Below are positions 1 to 8,198 of a stretch of DNA of 64,000 bases, one piece after another. The position numbers and the translations under genes are program-made. The stretch comes from JBIQJD01 sp044507695 (lineage in GTDB: Bacteria; Bacteroidota; Ignavibacteria; Ignavibacteriales; Ignavibacteriaceae), in the NCBI GenBank assembly GCA_044507695.1, contig JBIQJD010000001.1, forward strand, positions 124,001 to 188,000, given 5' to 3'. Below the pieces are notes generated by a model. It searched no databases, had not been told where the DNA came from, and saw nothing but the letters and a program-made list of their open reading frames with translations. Numbering within the stretch: position 1 is the first letter of the stretch; every line of letters begins with the position of its first letter.

Positions 1-1
1 T

Positions 2-139
2 TTTGCAGCCCTGTGGATTTATTCTCAAATAGATCTTTTATTTTTTACAGATTTCAGTTCGTCTGAAAATGAAGATCAAATCAATATTAAATATGCTGAA
101 CCGGGAGGAATTCAACTCAATTTTAATCTTCCATTTTGA
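2..139 (+). CDS. C-terminal fragment of a DUF5683-like protein (cut by window edge)
   Basis: Only the last 45 codons are present; the frame is open from base 2 to a TGA at 137-139. The peptide ends in the residues IQLNFNLPF and contains a hydrophobic LLFF segment followed by an acidic stretch. This matches the layout of the C-terminus of the DUF5683-like protein at 33507-34136 (LNMVDVIFF, acidic linker, GIELKFNLP), so the two are probably paralogues. Function is unknown. What precedes it cannot be seen. Confidence 0.55.
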   Translation, partial: FAALWIYSQIDLLFFTDFSSSENEDQINIKYAEPGGIQLNFNLPF

Positions 140-381
140 ATACACCGAATAATATTCTCACCTCCGAAAAAATTGCCCGATATCACAAATCAAAAGTGCA
201 TTTGAAGCCCTGTTTATCAAATATTCTTTGGCATTCATATTGATTATTAAAAATGGTGAAATGCAGATTTGTGCTTAATTGATTAAGTATTGACTGCATA
301 AATTATTGCACTTAAAAATTAGATTTCAATTGAAACAACTTTACTGGCGGCAAGTTAAACCCATAAGAATTTTTTGAAGCT

Positions 382-509
382 CTAATTTATATTTTTCTCC
401 GAGATATAATTTAGAATTATCATTGGCAAAGTTGTTCCCTCAGACAAAGCCAATGATCCCCCTTCCCGAAAGGGACGGGGGTCATGCCTCCCGGAGTTAA
501 TCCGGGAGG
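382..509 (+). repeat. Structured intergenic repeat, copy 1
   Basis: Three modules in order. A hairpin at 382-414 has a ten-base stem with one mismatch around the 13-base loop TTTTTCTCCGAGA. An inverted repeat CATTGGC/GCCAATG spans 421-455 around GTTCCCTCAGACAAA. A GC-rich hairpin occupies 453-485, and a second one (CCTCCCGG/CCGGGAGG) lies at 487-509 followed by a T/A-rich run. The same modules recur at 747-898. It may be a small RNA with a terminator or a dispersed palindromic element. No gene was recognised here. Confidence 0.55.
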
Positions 510-746
510 TTTATTATATAAGCAATAATTAATCAATGATTATTATTTGATTTTAAAATTCTTCGATAGATGAATTTTTCACACTGATATAATCTGTATC
601 ACGTACGGGTAAAAAGAATTTTATATTTTTGATCGACTCAAAAATGGAATTCGATGGGTATGGGAAGGATAAGATGTTTAACGCAACTACTTAATTTTAA
701 AAATCTTTCCTATCTATTTCTCCAAAATGATTTTAACAGAAATCCG

Positions 747-908
747 CTAAATATATTTTTCTCCGAGATATATTTAGTTAAGTGGGTGGAGAGGATTCGA
801 AAGCCCTCTCCGCCTTTATTTGGTTTCATTGGCTACACATTGCCTTAGGCAAAGTACTTGTTCCCTCAAACAAAGCCAATGGTCCCCCGCAAGGGGGATT
901 TTTATTTT
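747..908 (+). repeat. Structured intergenic repeat, copy 2
   Basis: Same module order as 382-509. A perfect nine-base stem (CTAAATATA/TATATTTAG, 747-777) closes the identical 13-base loop. An inverted repeat CATTGGC/GCCAATG (827-881) surrounds a conserved CTTGTTCCCTCA core, followed by a C5/G5 hairpin. Compared with copy 1 it has an insertion of about 45 bases holding the hairpin at 785-814. A possible extended -10 element (TGATATAAT, 585-593) lies upstream. Whether it is transcribed is unknown. Confidence 0.55.
883..908 (+). terminator. Intrinsic terminator-like hairpin
   Basis: Stem TCCCCC/GGGGGA with a GCAA tetraloop at 883-898, followed by TTTTTATTTT. No plus-strand gene was recognised upstream, so it may end an unrecognised small RNA or simply be the last module of the repeat. 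On the minus strand it lies just beyond the end of the AAA+ gene. Confidence 0.6.
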
Positions 909-928
909 AAATTTGTTTCAAGAAATGA

Positions 929-3900
929 TTAAAGTTCCTGCGGATGAATATTTGCAACGTCTTCAAGCGTTATAGTACATAAGTCTTCATCGGTTGGTTC
1001 AGCAAGTTTTAATATTCTGCCATCCTGGTTGCTGATGGCTTTATAAAGAATATTTCTTACGGTTCGTGCATTTCCAAAATTATAATCGCGTTTGTTATAA
1101 AGCTCTGTATACATTTCAAGCAGAAGCTGCCATGCACCTTCATCAAGTGTGTAGCCGTGTTTCTCACTAATGAATAATGTAATTTCAAGCATCTGGCGCG
1201 GAGTAAAATCTTCAAACATAAAATTATTTGTGAAGCGTGAAAGCAGGCCGGGGTTTGAATCAATAAAATCTTTCATTTCATTTGTGTAGCCTGCAACAAT
1301 CACAATAAATTTTCCCTGGTAATCTTCCATCCGTTTGAGAAGAGTATCAATAGCCTCCTGCCCAAAATCATTTGGTCCGCGTGAAAGAGTATAAGCTTCA
1401 TCAATAAACAATGTTCCGCCTAACGAACTTTTTATTACAGCATCGGTTTTCGCTGCGGTTTGTCCCTGGTAGCCTGCAACCAATGCTGAACGATCAACTT
1501 CAATCAAATGGCCTTTCTCAATTACTCCAAGTTCTTTATAGATTTTGCTGAGCAGTCTTGCAATTGTTGTTTTACCGGTCCCGGGATTTCCTGTAAATAC
1601 TGCATGAAGATTTTTAGGAATCACCTTCATACCGCGCTGTTCACGAAGCTTTGCAACTTTAAGGCTGCTTATTAATTTTTCAACGGATTTTTTAACAGAG
1701 TCCAATCCAACAAGATCATTAAGTTCTTTCAGATATTGATTAAGAAGTTCAGGATCGCCTTCTATTTTAACTGCTTCTTTATCTTTTTTTGCAGAAACTA
1801 ATTCACGAATATCAGAGAATCTTATATACTTCACATCATCTTCGTTTCTTTCTTCAGATGGAATATCTGCAATTCTTAACAAATGATTTTTCAGAGCGGC
1901 TTCAACAATATTTCTTACAATTCTTCCGTTGCCAAAATGTTTATCTCTGTTTCTGTATATCCTGTTGAAATATTTCTTTAATTGTTCTTTTGTTTCATCA
2001 TCAGGTTCATGATCTTTTTCATTAAAAAGATTTAAGGCAATCTTAAACAGTTCATCAGGTGAATAATCATCAAAGGTTATTGTTCTGGTAAAACGTGATG
2101 ATAACCCGGGGTTACTTTTCAAAAACTTATCCATTTCATCTGTGTAACCTGCTGCAATTACAATGAATTTACCGCGGTCATCTTCCATTCTTTTGAGTAG
2201 TGTATCAATCGCTTCTTTTCCAAAATCTGAACTATCATCTTCTTTCTTTGTTAAAGCATAAGCTTCATCAATAAATAACGTGCCGCCAATTGCTTTATCA
2301 ATCACTGCTTTAGTTTTCTCTGCTGTTTCGCCAACATGTGAAGCAACAAGTGCCTGCCTGTCAACTTCAACAAGCTGCCCTTTGGGAAGAATACCAAGCG
2401 CAGCATAAATTTCACTGAACAATCTTGCTACAGTTGTTTTTCCTGTTCCGGGATTACCTAAAAAAACAAGATGTGAAGAAAATTTGTTCGCTATATTTTC
2501 ACCTTGATCTGCGTAATAGCGTGCGAGTTTAACAATTTCATTTATTTCTTTTTTAACAGTAGAAAGCCCTGTTAAACTATCAAGCTTTTTGAGAGCAGCG
2601 GAAAGATTTTCTTCATCTATTCCTATTAAGGCATTTTTTGATTGAAGATCACGCTTAAGTGCATTTATATCTTCAAGATAAATTGTAGTCATCGCTTCCT
2701 GCGTCCGCGCTTCGGCAGGAAGTTTTAAATATCGTTTACTTATCTGAATTTTTGCATCGTTAAAATAATTACGTACGAGGCGAGCGTTGCCGAAAGTGTT
2801 ATCTCTTAATCTGTAAAGATTTGTAAATTCTTTCTTAAGTGCTTCAACTGCATCTTCCTCAATTATATATTCTTCTTCGGCTGCAATCTGTTTAAAGATC
2901 TCAACCATTTCATCAGGAGTATAATCTTCAAAAACGAATGAATGTGAGAAACGTGATTTTAAACCGGGATTTGAATTAATGAATTCGTTCATTTCATCAG
3001 GATAGCCTGCAGCAATTACAACAAACTCACCGCTTTTATCTTCCATTCTTTTTAGAAGTGTATCAATCGCTTCCTGACCAAAATCCTGCTGGTTACCTGG
3101 TTTTTTAAGTGTATAGGCTTCATCAATAAAAAGTAAACCGCCTATTGCTTCACTAATAACTTTATCAGTTTTTTGTGCGGTTTCACCAATGTATTGTCCT
3201 ACCAGTCCGCTCCGGTCAACTTCAATAACATGGCCGTTTTTAAGTATTCCCATCTGCTTAAAAATTTTTCCAAGCAAACGGGCTATCATTGTTTTTCCTG
3301 TTCCGGGTTTGCCAAGAAAAACACAATTGATTGATAAACCTTCCTGAGTTTTTAATCCAAGTTTTTTTCTTTCCTGTATAAAATTTAAATACGCAACAAA
3401 ATCATTCATTGATTGTTTTACAGTTTCAAGCCCGACAAGTTTATCAAGTTCCTGCAGTAATTCTTCAAGTGATTTTGTATCCTGGATTTTCTTTGAGTGT
3501 TCCTGAACATCTGCTGGCTGCGTGGTTGATGGTTTTTCAAGCTGATCCACTTCATCAAACATCATTTCTGATTCTTCAAAATTTACCACTTCACTTTTGC
3601 CGATTAAAAACCAGCGTGAGCAGACATGTTTATCTGCAAGATAAATATCAACCCGGCCTTGTCCGCTGTGCCAGAAACCGGGAGTATCAGTTCCCCAGCT
3701 TTGAATGAACTCGAGATATTTCCATTCTCTTTTTATATCAAGATTGAATTGATGTTTGCCAACTTTAATAGTATTTAAAAACCAAACAGCAGTACCTTCA
3801 ATCTGTAAATCTTCTTTCTGATAAAAAGGATTATCAATTATTACTTCAACACCAATGTAACGGATTGTGTCTTCATCAAACTGAAGAAGGTATGTTCTTT

Positions 3901-4807
3901 TTTCTGAGAGGTTATTATCAACAAGATCAAAAGTTTTTGCACTGATTGTATTGTAGATACTTGTATCATACTTTTCAAAATCAGTACGCTTTTCAATTGT
4001 TCGCAATTCAATTGATGATTCATTTTCAACATCAGATTTAGAAATATTTAATTTTAGTAATCTTTGGTAGATGCTCTGGAATTTCTGATCATCATTTAAA
4101 ATGCTTTTTAAAGATTCTGCTTTTTCCAGTGCGGCTCTGATCTGAAATGTACCAAGCAGTGATTCAAGTTCAATAAGATATGCATGATTATGTTCTTTTC
4201 TTAATGAAGGAGTGTTAAGAGTTTCGCGCGCAGCCCAGAGTGAAAACCAGAACTCTTTTTGTTTAACTGCTTCTTCCGCATCTTCCAGCAATGTTTTCTT
4301 TTTATTAAAAAATTCTGTAAAGAAACTATTTTCATATCCAAGTGTTTTACGGAACCAATTTCTTACCTGAACAAGTTTTTCATTTCCCGGATCAGCTTTA
4401 AGTGCTTTTTCAATTTCTTCAAGCCCCTCAAAATATCTCTCAAGCCCCGCCAATGAACGTGCCTTGTTAAGCAAAGCCCAGGAAAGAGAATCGGTGTGAT
4501 TTTTAATTGCAAAATCAAGATCAGAAATTGCGCCTTCATAAATACTCATACGCATTAACAAATAGCCGCGGTAAAGTCTTGCATCAGTTTCATCATTACT
4601 TAGCTGAACAGCAAGATTAGCAAGTTCAAGTGCCTGGGCAGGATCTCCGTTTTCAAGTGTTGCCCAAGCAAGGCAGCTTACAACTCTAAAATCATTTGGC
4701 CTGTGCTCATAAACTTCTTTTGCAGATGTAAGCGCCATTCTGTAACGGCCATTTTTAAGGTGTTCATATGCTTCACCAAGTAGTTCTTCAAGATCATCAG
4801 TAACCAA
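929..4807 (-). CDS. TPR protein with three tandem CbbX/SpoVK-type AAA+ domains
   Basis: Large cytoplasmic ATPase of 1292 residues. Residues about 1-160 form TPR-like helical repeats. Residues about 300-430 form a beta-rich module containing FWHSGQGRVDIYL. Three AAA+ modules of the CbbX/SpoVK/EccA class follow, with Walker A motifs near residues 499 (GKPGTGKT), 784 and 1073 (both GNPGTGKT), and each has a FIDEAY Walker B and a GFVV/KFIV-IAAGY-type segment. CbbX relatives normally carry one such domain and remodel other proteins; three in one chain is unusual. No signal peptide is seen. The start is TTG at 4807, chosen because GGAG lies a few bases upstream and no ATG fits. It stands alone; groEL upstream is separated by a terminator. 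The substrate is unknown. Confidence 0.85.
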   Translation of the reverse strand: MVTDDLEELLGEAYEHLKNGRYRMALTSAKEVYEHRPNDFRVVSCLAWATLENGDPAQALELANLAVQLSNDETDARLYRGYLLMRMSIYEGAISDLDFAIKNHTDSLSWALLNKARSLAGLERYFEGLEEIEKALKADPGNEKLVQVRNWFRKTLGYENSFFTEFFNKKKTLLEDAEEAVKQKEFWFSLWAARETLNTPSLRKEHNHAYLIELESLLGTFQIRAALEKAESLKSILNDDQKFQSIYQRLLKLNISKSDVENESSIELRTIEKRTDFEKYDTSIYNTISAKTFDLVDNNLSEKRTYLLQFDEDTIRYIGVEVIIDNPFYQKEDLQIEGTAVWFLNTIKVGKHQFNLDIKREWKYLEFIQSWGTDTPGFWHSGQGRVDIYLADKHVCSRWFLIGKSEVVNFEESEMMFDEVDQLEKPSTTQPADVQEHSKKIQDTKSLEELLQELDKLVGLETVKQSMNDFVAYLNFIQERKKLGLKTQEGLSINCVFLGKPGTGKTMIARLLGKIFKQMGILKNGHVIEVDRSGLVGQYIGETAQKTDKVISEAIGGLLFIDEAYTLKKPGNQQDFGQEAIDTLLKRMEDKSGEFVVIAAGYPDEMNEFINSNPGLKSRFSHSFVFEDYTPDEMVEIFKQIAAEEEYIIEEDAVEALKKEFTNLYRLRDNTFGNARLVRNYFNDAKIQISKRYLKLPAEARTQEAMTTIYLEDINALKRDLQSKNALIGIDEENLSAALKKLDSLTGLSTVKKEINEIVKLARYYADQGENIANKFSSHLVFLGNPGTGKTTVARLFSEIYAALGILPKGQLVEVDRQALVASHVGETAEKTKAVIDKAIGGTLFIDEAYALTKKEDDSSDFGKEAIDTLLKRMEDDRGKFIVIAAGYTDEMDKFLKSNPGLSSRFTRTITFDDYSPDELFKIALNLFNEKDHEPDDETKEQLKKYFNRIYRNRDKHFGNGRIVRNIVEAALKNHLLRIADIPSEERNEDDVKYIRFSDIRELVSAKKDKEAVKIEGDPELLNQYLKELNDLVGLDSVKKSVEKLISSLKVAKLREQRGMKVIPKNLHAVFTGNPGTGKTTIARLLSKIYKELGVIEKGHLIEVDRSALVAGYQGQTAAKTDAVIKSSLGGTLFIDEAYTLSRGPNDFGQEAIDTLLKRMEDYQGKFIVIVAGYTNEMKDFIDSNPGLLSRFTNNFMFEDFTPRQMLEITLFISEKHGYTLDEGAWQLLLEMYTELYNKRDYNFGNARTVRNILYKAISNQDGRILKLAEPTDEDLCTITLEDVANIHPQEL

Positions 4808-4908
4808 AAAAATCTCCGTTAGTCTTCTAAATTTTTCAAATGCAATATAATAAAAGTGAGTAATTCAAAAATAAAAAATTATAAGATTTGAGGATTGTCG
4901 AATTGCGG

Positions 4909-4935
4909 ATTCGTTAATCCGAAAATTCGCTAATC
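4909..4935. repeat. Short dispersed repeat (ATTCG-AATCC type)
   Basis: Two direct half-units, ATTCGTTAATCC and ATTCGCTAATC, are separated by four bases. CGGATT/AATCCG also forms a small inverted repeat at 4906-4921. A closely similar element occurs at 13492-13518 between unrelated genes, which suggests a dispersed intergenic repeat family. No function can be assigned. Confidence 0.4.
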
Positions 4936-4942
4936 TTTTTTA

Positions 4943-4979
4943 AAATAAAAAAGGCGGGAAAAAATTTTTTCCCGCCTTT
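4943..4979 (-). terminator. Rho-independent terminator of groESL
   Basis: A perfect 15-base inverted repeat AAAGGCGGGAAAAAA/TTTTTTCCCGCCTTT at 4950-4979, about 45 bases beyond the groEL stop. Read on the minus strand it is followed by a T-rich run (TTTTTTATTTT), as expected for intrinsic termination of the groES-groEL transcript. Confidence 0.85.
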
Positions 4980-5024
4980 AAGAGATTAAGCTTGCGATTA
5001 TGAGTTTTATTAAGATAATTACTC

Positions 5025-6665
5025 TTAATACATTCCGCCCATATCACCCATTCCGCCGCCCGGCATTGGAGGCATAGGAGCTTCTTTTTCTTTCTTCTCA
5101 AAAACAACAGCTTCTGTTGTAATCAATAATGAAGCAACTGAAGCAGCGTTTTCTAATGCTGTTCTTGTTACCTTGGTAGGGTCAATAACTCCGGCTTTGA
5201 TCAGATTTTCATAGGTTTCTGATGCTGCATTAAATCCATAGTCATCTTTTCCTTCTTTTACTTTCTGAAGAACTACAGAACCTTCAATACCGGCATTGTT
5301 AACAATTTGTCTCAGCGGTTCTTCAAGAGCTTTCTGAATTATCTTGACACCGATTGTCTGATCTGCATTTTCACCTTCAAGTTTTTCAAGTACCGATGTA
5401 GCTCTGATAAATGCAACACCACCGCCGGGAACAATACCTTCCTCAACAGCAGCGCGGGTAGCATGTAATGCATCTTCAACGCGTGCTTTCTTTTCTTTCA
5501 TTTCAACTTCTGTAGATGCACCTATTTTTAATACGGCAACACCGCCAGATAATTTAGCGAGTCTCTCCTGTAATTTTTCTCTGTCATAATCAGAAGTTGT
5601 TTTTTCAATCTGAGCTTTAATTTCATTAATTCTCTTCTTGATATCTTCTGTCTTACCAGCACCTTCAACAATTGTTGTATTGTCTTTATCAATTACAACT
5701 TTCTTAGCGGTTCCAAGGTAGGAAATTGTAGCGTTCTCTAACTTGAATCCTCTTTCTTCTGATATAACAGTACCGCCGGTTAACACTGCAATATCTTCAA
5801 GCATAGCTTTTCTTCTATCACCAAAGCCAGGAGCTTTTACAGCAGCTATCCTTAAAGTTCCGCGGATTTTGTTAACAACAAGTGTAGCTAATGCTTCACC
5901 TTCAAGATCTTCTGCAATAATTAACATTGAGCGGCCCTGTTGAGCAACTTTTTCAAGTACAGGTAAAAGATCTTTCATTGCAGAAATTTTCTTATCATGG
6001 ATAAGAATGAAAGGATCTTCCAACTCAGCTTCCATTGTTTCTGTATTGGTTACAAAATAAGGTGAAAGGTAACCGCGATCGAACTGCATACCTTCTACAA
6101 CCTCAAGACCGGTTTCTGTACCTTTTGCTTCTTCAACAGTAATTACACCATCTTTGCCAACTTTTTCCATTGCATCTGCAATAAGATCACCGATTGATTT
6201 ATCATTATTTGCAGAAATTGCTCCAACCTGTGCAATTTCATTTCTTCCTTCAACTTCTTTGCTGATTGATTTTAAATGCTCAACAACTTTTGTAACTGCA
6301 AGATCAATTCCGCGTTTTAAATCCATCGGGTTGGCGCCTGCTGTTACATTTTTCAATCCTTCTCTGTAAATAGCCTGAGCCAAAACTGTTGCTGTTGTTG
6401 TTCCATCACCTGCAACATCGCTGGTTTTGGATGCAACTTCACGAACCATCTGTGCGCCCATATTTTCAATTGCATCTTCAAGTTCAATTTCTTTTGCAAC
6501 TGAAACACCATCTTTTGTTACAGTTGGTGCGCCGAATTTTTTTTCAAGAATAACATTGCGGCCTTTAGGACCTAGTGTAACTTTAACGGCGTTAGCTAAT
6601 TTATCAACGCCTCTTTTTAACTTAGTACGAGCATCGCTGTCAAATTCAATTAATTTTGAAGCCAT
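5025..6665 (-). CDS. groEL: Chaperonin GroEL (60 kDa)
   Basis: Full-length chaperonin of 546 residues, which with GroES forms the ATP-driven cytoplasmic folding chamber. The ATP-site motif GDGTT is at residues 86-90, the VEDALHATRAAVEEG segment carrying the catalytic aspartate is present, and the chain ends in the usual flexible Gly-Met tail (GGMGDMGGMY). The ATG start has a strong GGAGG ribosome site (AAACGGAGGATTCAC). It follows groES by about 45 bases in the classical order and is co-transcribed from the CIRCE-controlled promoter upstream. A single intact copy is seen in this window. Confidence 0.98.
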   Translation of the reverse strand: MASKLIEFDSDARTKLKRGVDKLANAVKVTLGPKGRNVILEKKFGAPTVTKDGVSVAKEIELEDAIENMGAQMVREVASKTSDVAGDGTTTATVLAQAIYREGLKNVTAGANPMDLKRGIDLAVTKVVEHLKSISKEVEGRNEIAQVGAISANNDKSIGDLIADAMEKVGKDGVITVEEAKGTETGLEVVEGMQFDRGYLSPYFVTNTETMEAELEDPFILIHDKKISAMKDLLPVLEKVAQQGRSMLIIAEDLEGEALATLVVNKIRGTLRIAAVKAPGFGDRRKAMLEDIAVLTGGTVISEERGFKLENATISYLGTAKKVVIDKDNTTIVEGAGKTEDIKKRINEIKAQIEKTTSDYDREKLQERLAKLSGGVAVLKIGASTEVEMKEKKARVEDALHATRAAVEEGIVPGGGVAFIRATSVLEKLEGENADQTIGVKIIQKALEEPLRQIVNNAGIEGSVVLQKVKEGKDDYGFNAASETYENLIKAGVIDPTKVTRTALENAASVASLLITTEAVVFEKKEKEAPMPPMPGGGMGDMGGMY

Positions 6666-6710
6666 GTGAATCCTCCGTTTTATTTAATTAAAAAATTCAA
6701 TTCCTTTTGA

Positions 6711-7007
6711 TTAACCGACAATAGCGAAAATATCACTCTCACGCATGATGAGATATTCTTCACCATCAACTGTAACTTCTGTGCCGCTGTATTTTCCATA
6801 CAGAACTTTATCACCAACTTTAACTTCCGGTTTTACCGGTTTGCCGTCATCAGATACCTTGCCAGGACCTACCGCAACAACAGTTCCCTCTATTGGTTTT
6901 TCTTTTGCAGTATCAGGTAAAATGATTCCGCCTTTTGTTTTTTCTTCTGCTTCAGCCGGCTTAACAACCACTCTGTCAGCCAATGGTTTCAGATTAATTT
7001 TTGCCAT
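6711..7007 (-). CDS. groES: Co-chaperonin GroES (10 kDa)
   Basis: 98-residue lid of the GroEL chamber. It shows the usual start (INLKPLADRVVVKP), a mobile-loop segment (EEKTKGGIILPDTAKEKP) that contacts GroEL, and the conserved GDKVLYGKYSGTEV beta-barrel end. Length is typical of the family. The ATG is preceded by AAACGGAGGTAACTT, a strong ribosome site. It is the first gene of the groES-groEL operon. The leader begins at a consensus promoter overlapped by a CIRCE element, so HrcA-type heat-shock repression is expected. Confidence 0.98.
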   Translation of the reverse strand: MAKINLKPLADRVVVKPAEAEEKTKGGIILPDTAKEKPIEGTVVAVGPGKVSDDGKPVKPEVKVGDKVLYGKYSGTEVTVDGEEYLIMRESDIFAIVG

Positions 7008-7050
7008 AAGTTACCTCCGTTTAATTAAAAATTTAGATAGGGAAATTTAA

Positions 7051-7076
7051 TAGCACTCATAAAAGTTGAGTGCTAA
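7051..7076 (-). promoter_or_regulatory. CIRCE operator (HrcA site) of groESL
   Basis: TAGCACTC, nine bases, GAGTGCTAA: this matches the CIRCE consensus except for the outermost base of one arm. It lies at the expected transcription start of groES. HrcA binds CIRCE and represses chaperonin genes at normal temperature (established for the family). No hrcA gene is in this window. Confidence 0.92.
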
Positions 7077-7103
7077 TATAACATTGTTCAAAAATTTTGT
7101 CAA
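7075..7103 (-). promoter_or_regulatory. Sigma-70-type promoter of groESL
   Basis: On the minus strand, a perfect -35 TTGACA (7098-7103) and -10 TATATT (7075-7080) are separated by exactly 17 bases, immediately upstream of and touching the CIRCE operator. This is the canonical vegetative pattern rather than the TAnnTTTG pattern described for Bacteroides-type RpoD. The rest of 7104-7353 shows no gene or clear site. Confidence 0.85.
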
Positions 7104-7353
7104 GAAATCCGGGCATGTTGTAAAGTGGTTGAAATATCATATTTTAGCTTAAAAATTAAGTTTTTCTAATATAGGAAGTAATTAAGAAATCCAGCTTCAG
7201 GCTGAATTTTTAGTATCAATTTCTCATTTGGGAAGGATTTAAAAATTATTCTTTTATTGTTAAGATGTTTGAGACTTTCTGATGTTATTTAATTTTTTCT
7301 TTTTAAAACTATCTCTGCATATCTTTTTATTTTCTTATTAAAATTTTTCTTAT

Positions 7354-8139
7354 ATGAATTTTAAGCAGGAGTTCAGGCAATTTATTCTTCCGTTGAAGGG
7401 ATTGGATAAAAAAGTAACAATTATTTTTTTATCCGTGGCCGTACTTCAAACAATTTCATGGTATTTTACTTCAAGACAATTTTTCCGCGATAATTTTTTC
7501 CTTCTTTTTGAATCATCCACGGATGTTTATCTGTTTGAGTTTCTTTATTGGTTTGCCGGAGATTTTTTAGTTCTGCTGGTAATTCCATTTTTAATTATTA
7601 AGATTTTTTTACGGGAGAAAATTTCAGAGTACGGATTAATAATTGGTAATTACAAAACCGGATTAACTCTTTCTTTTATTTTTCTCGCCGTTATGTTTCC
7701 GATCGTTTGGTTTGCTTCCTCCTCGCAATCATTCTCTTCTGCATATCCAATGCTTAATTCAATCAAAGATTCGTGGATTCATTTTTTTATTTTTGAATCC
7801 GGTTTGCTATTGTACATGTTTGCTTGGGAATTTATCTGGAGAGGTTTTACACTTTTTGGATTGAAAGAAAAGTTCGGCGCATATTCAATATTTATTCAGA
7901 TGATTCCATTTGTAATTCTTCATAACGGCAAACCTGAACTTGAAACTTTCGGAGCAATCATTGCAGCAATAGCTTTAGGTGTACTTGCTTTCAGAACGAG
8001 ATCAATTTTATATGGAGTGCTTACACATTTCGGAGTTATGTTTATGATTGAATTATTTTCTATCTTGCGCTTCAAATCAGGTAATTACGGAACGGGTTTA
8101 AATTCATTTATTGAAGTGATGAATCAGCTATTTAATTGA
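7354..8139 (+). CDS. CPBP-family intramembrane protease-like protein
   Basis: Polytopic membrane protein of 261 residues with about seven hydrophobic segments. The C-terminal half has the CPBP (Abi/Rce1-like) layout: EFIWRG for motif 1, FVILH for the first histidine and THFGVMF for the second. In the usual EExxxR motif the first Glu is replaced by Trp here (WEFIWR), so proteolytic activity is uncertain. These proteins may act as prenyl-protein-type proteases or in bacteriocin or stress contexts, but the substrate is unknown. No strong ribosome site precedes the ATG. Its neighbours (groESL, pdxJ) give no functional hint. Confidence 0.72.
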   Translation: MNFKQEFRQFILPLKGLDKKVTIIFLSVAVLQTISWYFTSRQFFRDNFFLLFESSTDVYLFEFLYWFAGDFLVLLVIPFLIIKIFLREKISEYGLIIGNYKTGLTLSFIFLAVMFPIVWFASSSQSFSSAYPMLNSIKDSWIHFFIFESGLLLYMFAWEFIWRGFTLFGLKEKFGAYSIFIQMIPFVILHNGKPELETFGAIIAAIALGVLAFRTRSILYGVLTHFGVMFMIELFSILRFKSGNYGTGLNSFIEVMNQLFN

Positions 8140-8198
8140 TGAAAAGAATTAATTAATTTTTTCACAAACATTATCAAAATTTTTTATAAGGTAGTTTT

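Noticed and set aside
785..814. tRNA-Ser gene
   Set aside because: Only the T-loop/acceptor-like end is present; there is no anticodon or D arm upstream.
654..848. 64-residue open frame in the first intergenic region
   Set aside because: It runs through the hairpins of repeat copy 2, has no ribosome site and no protein-like composition; the conserved feature there is the DNA/RNA structure.
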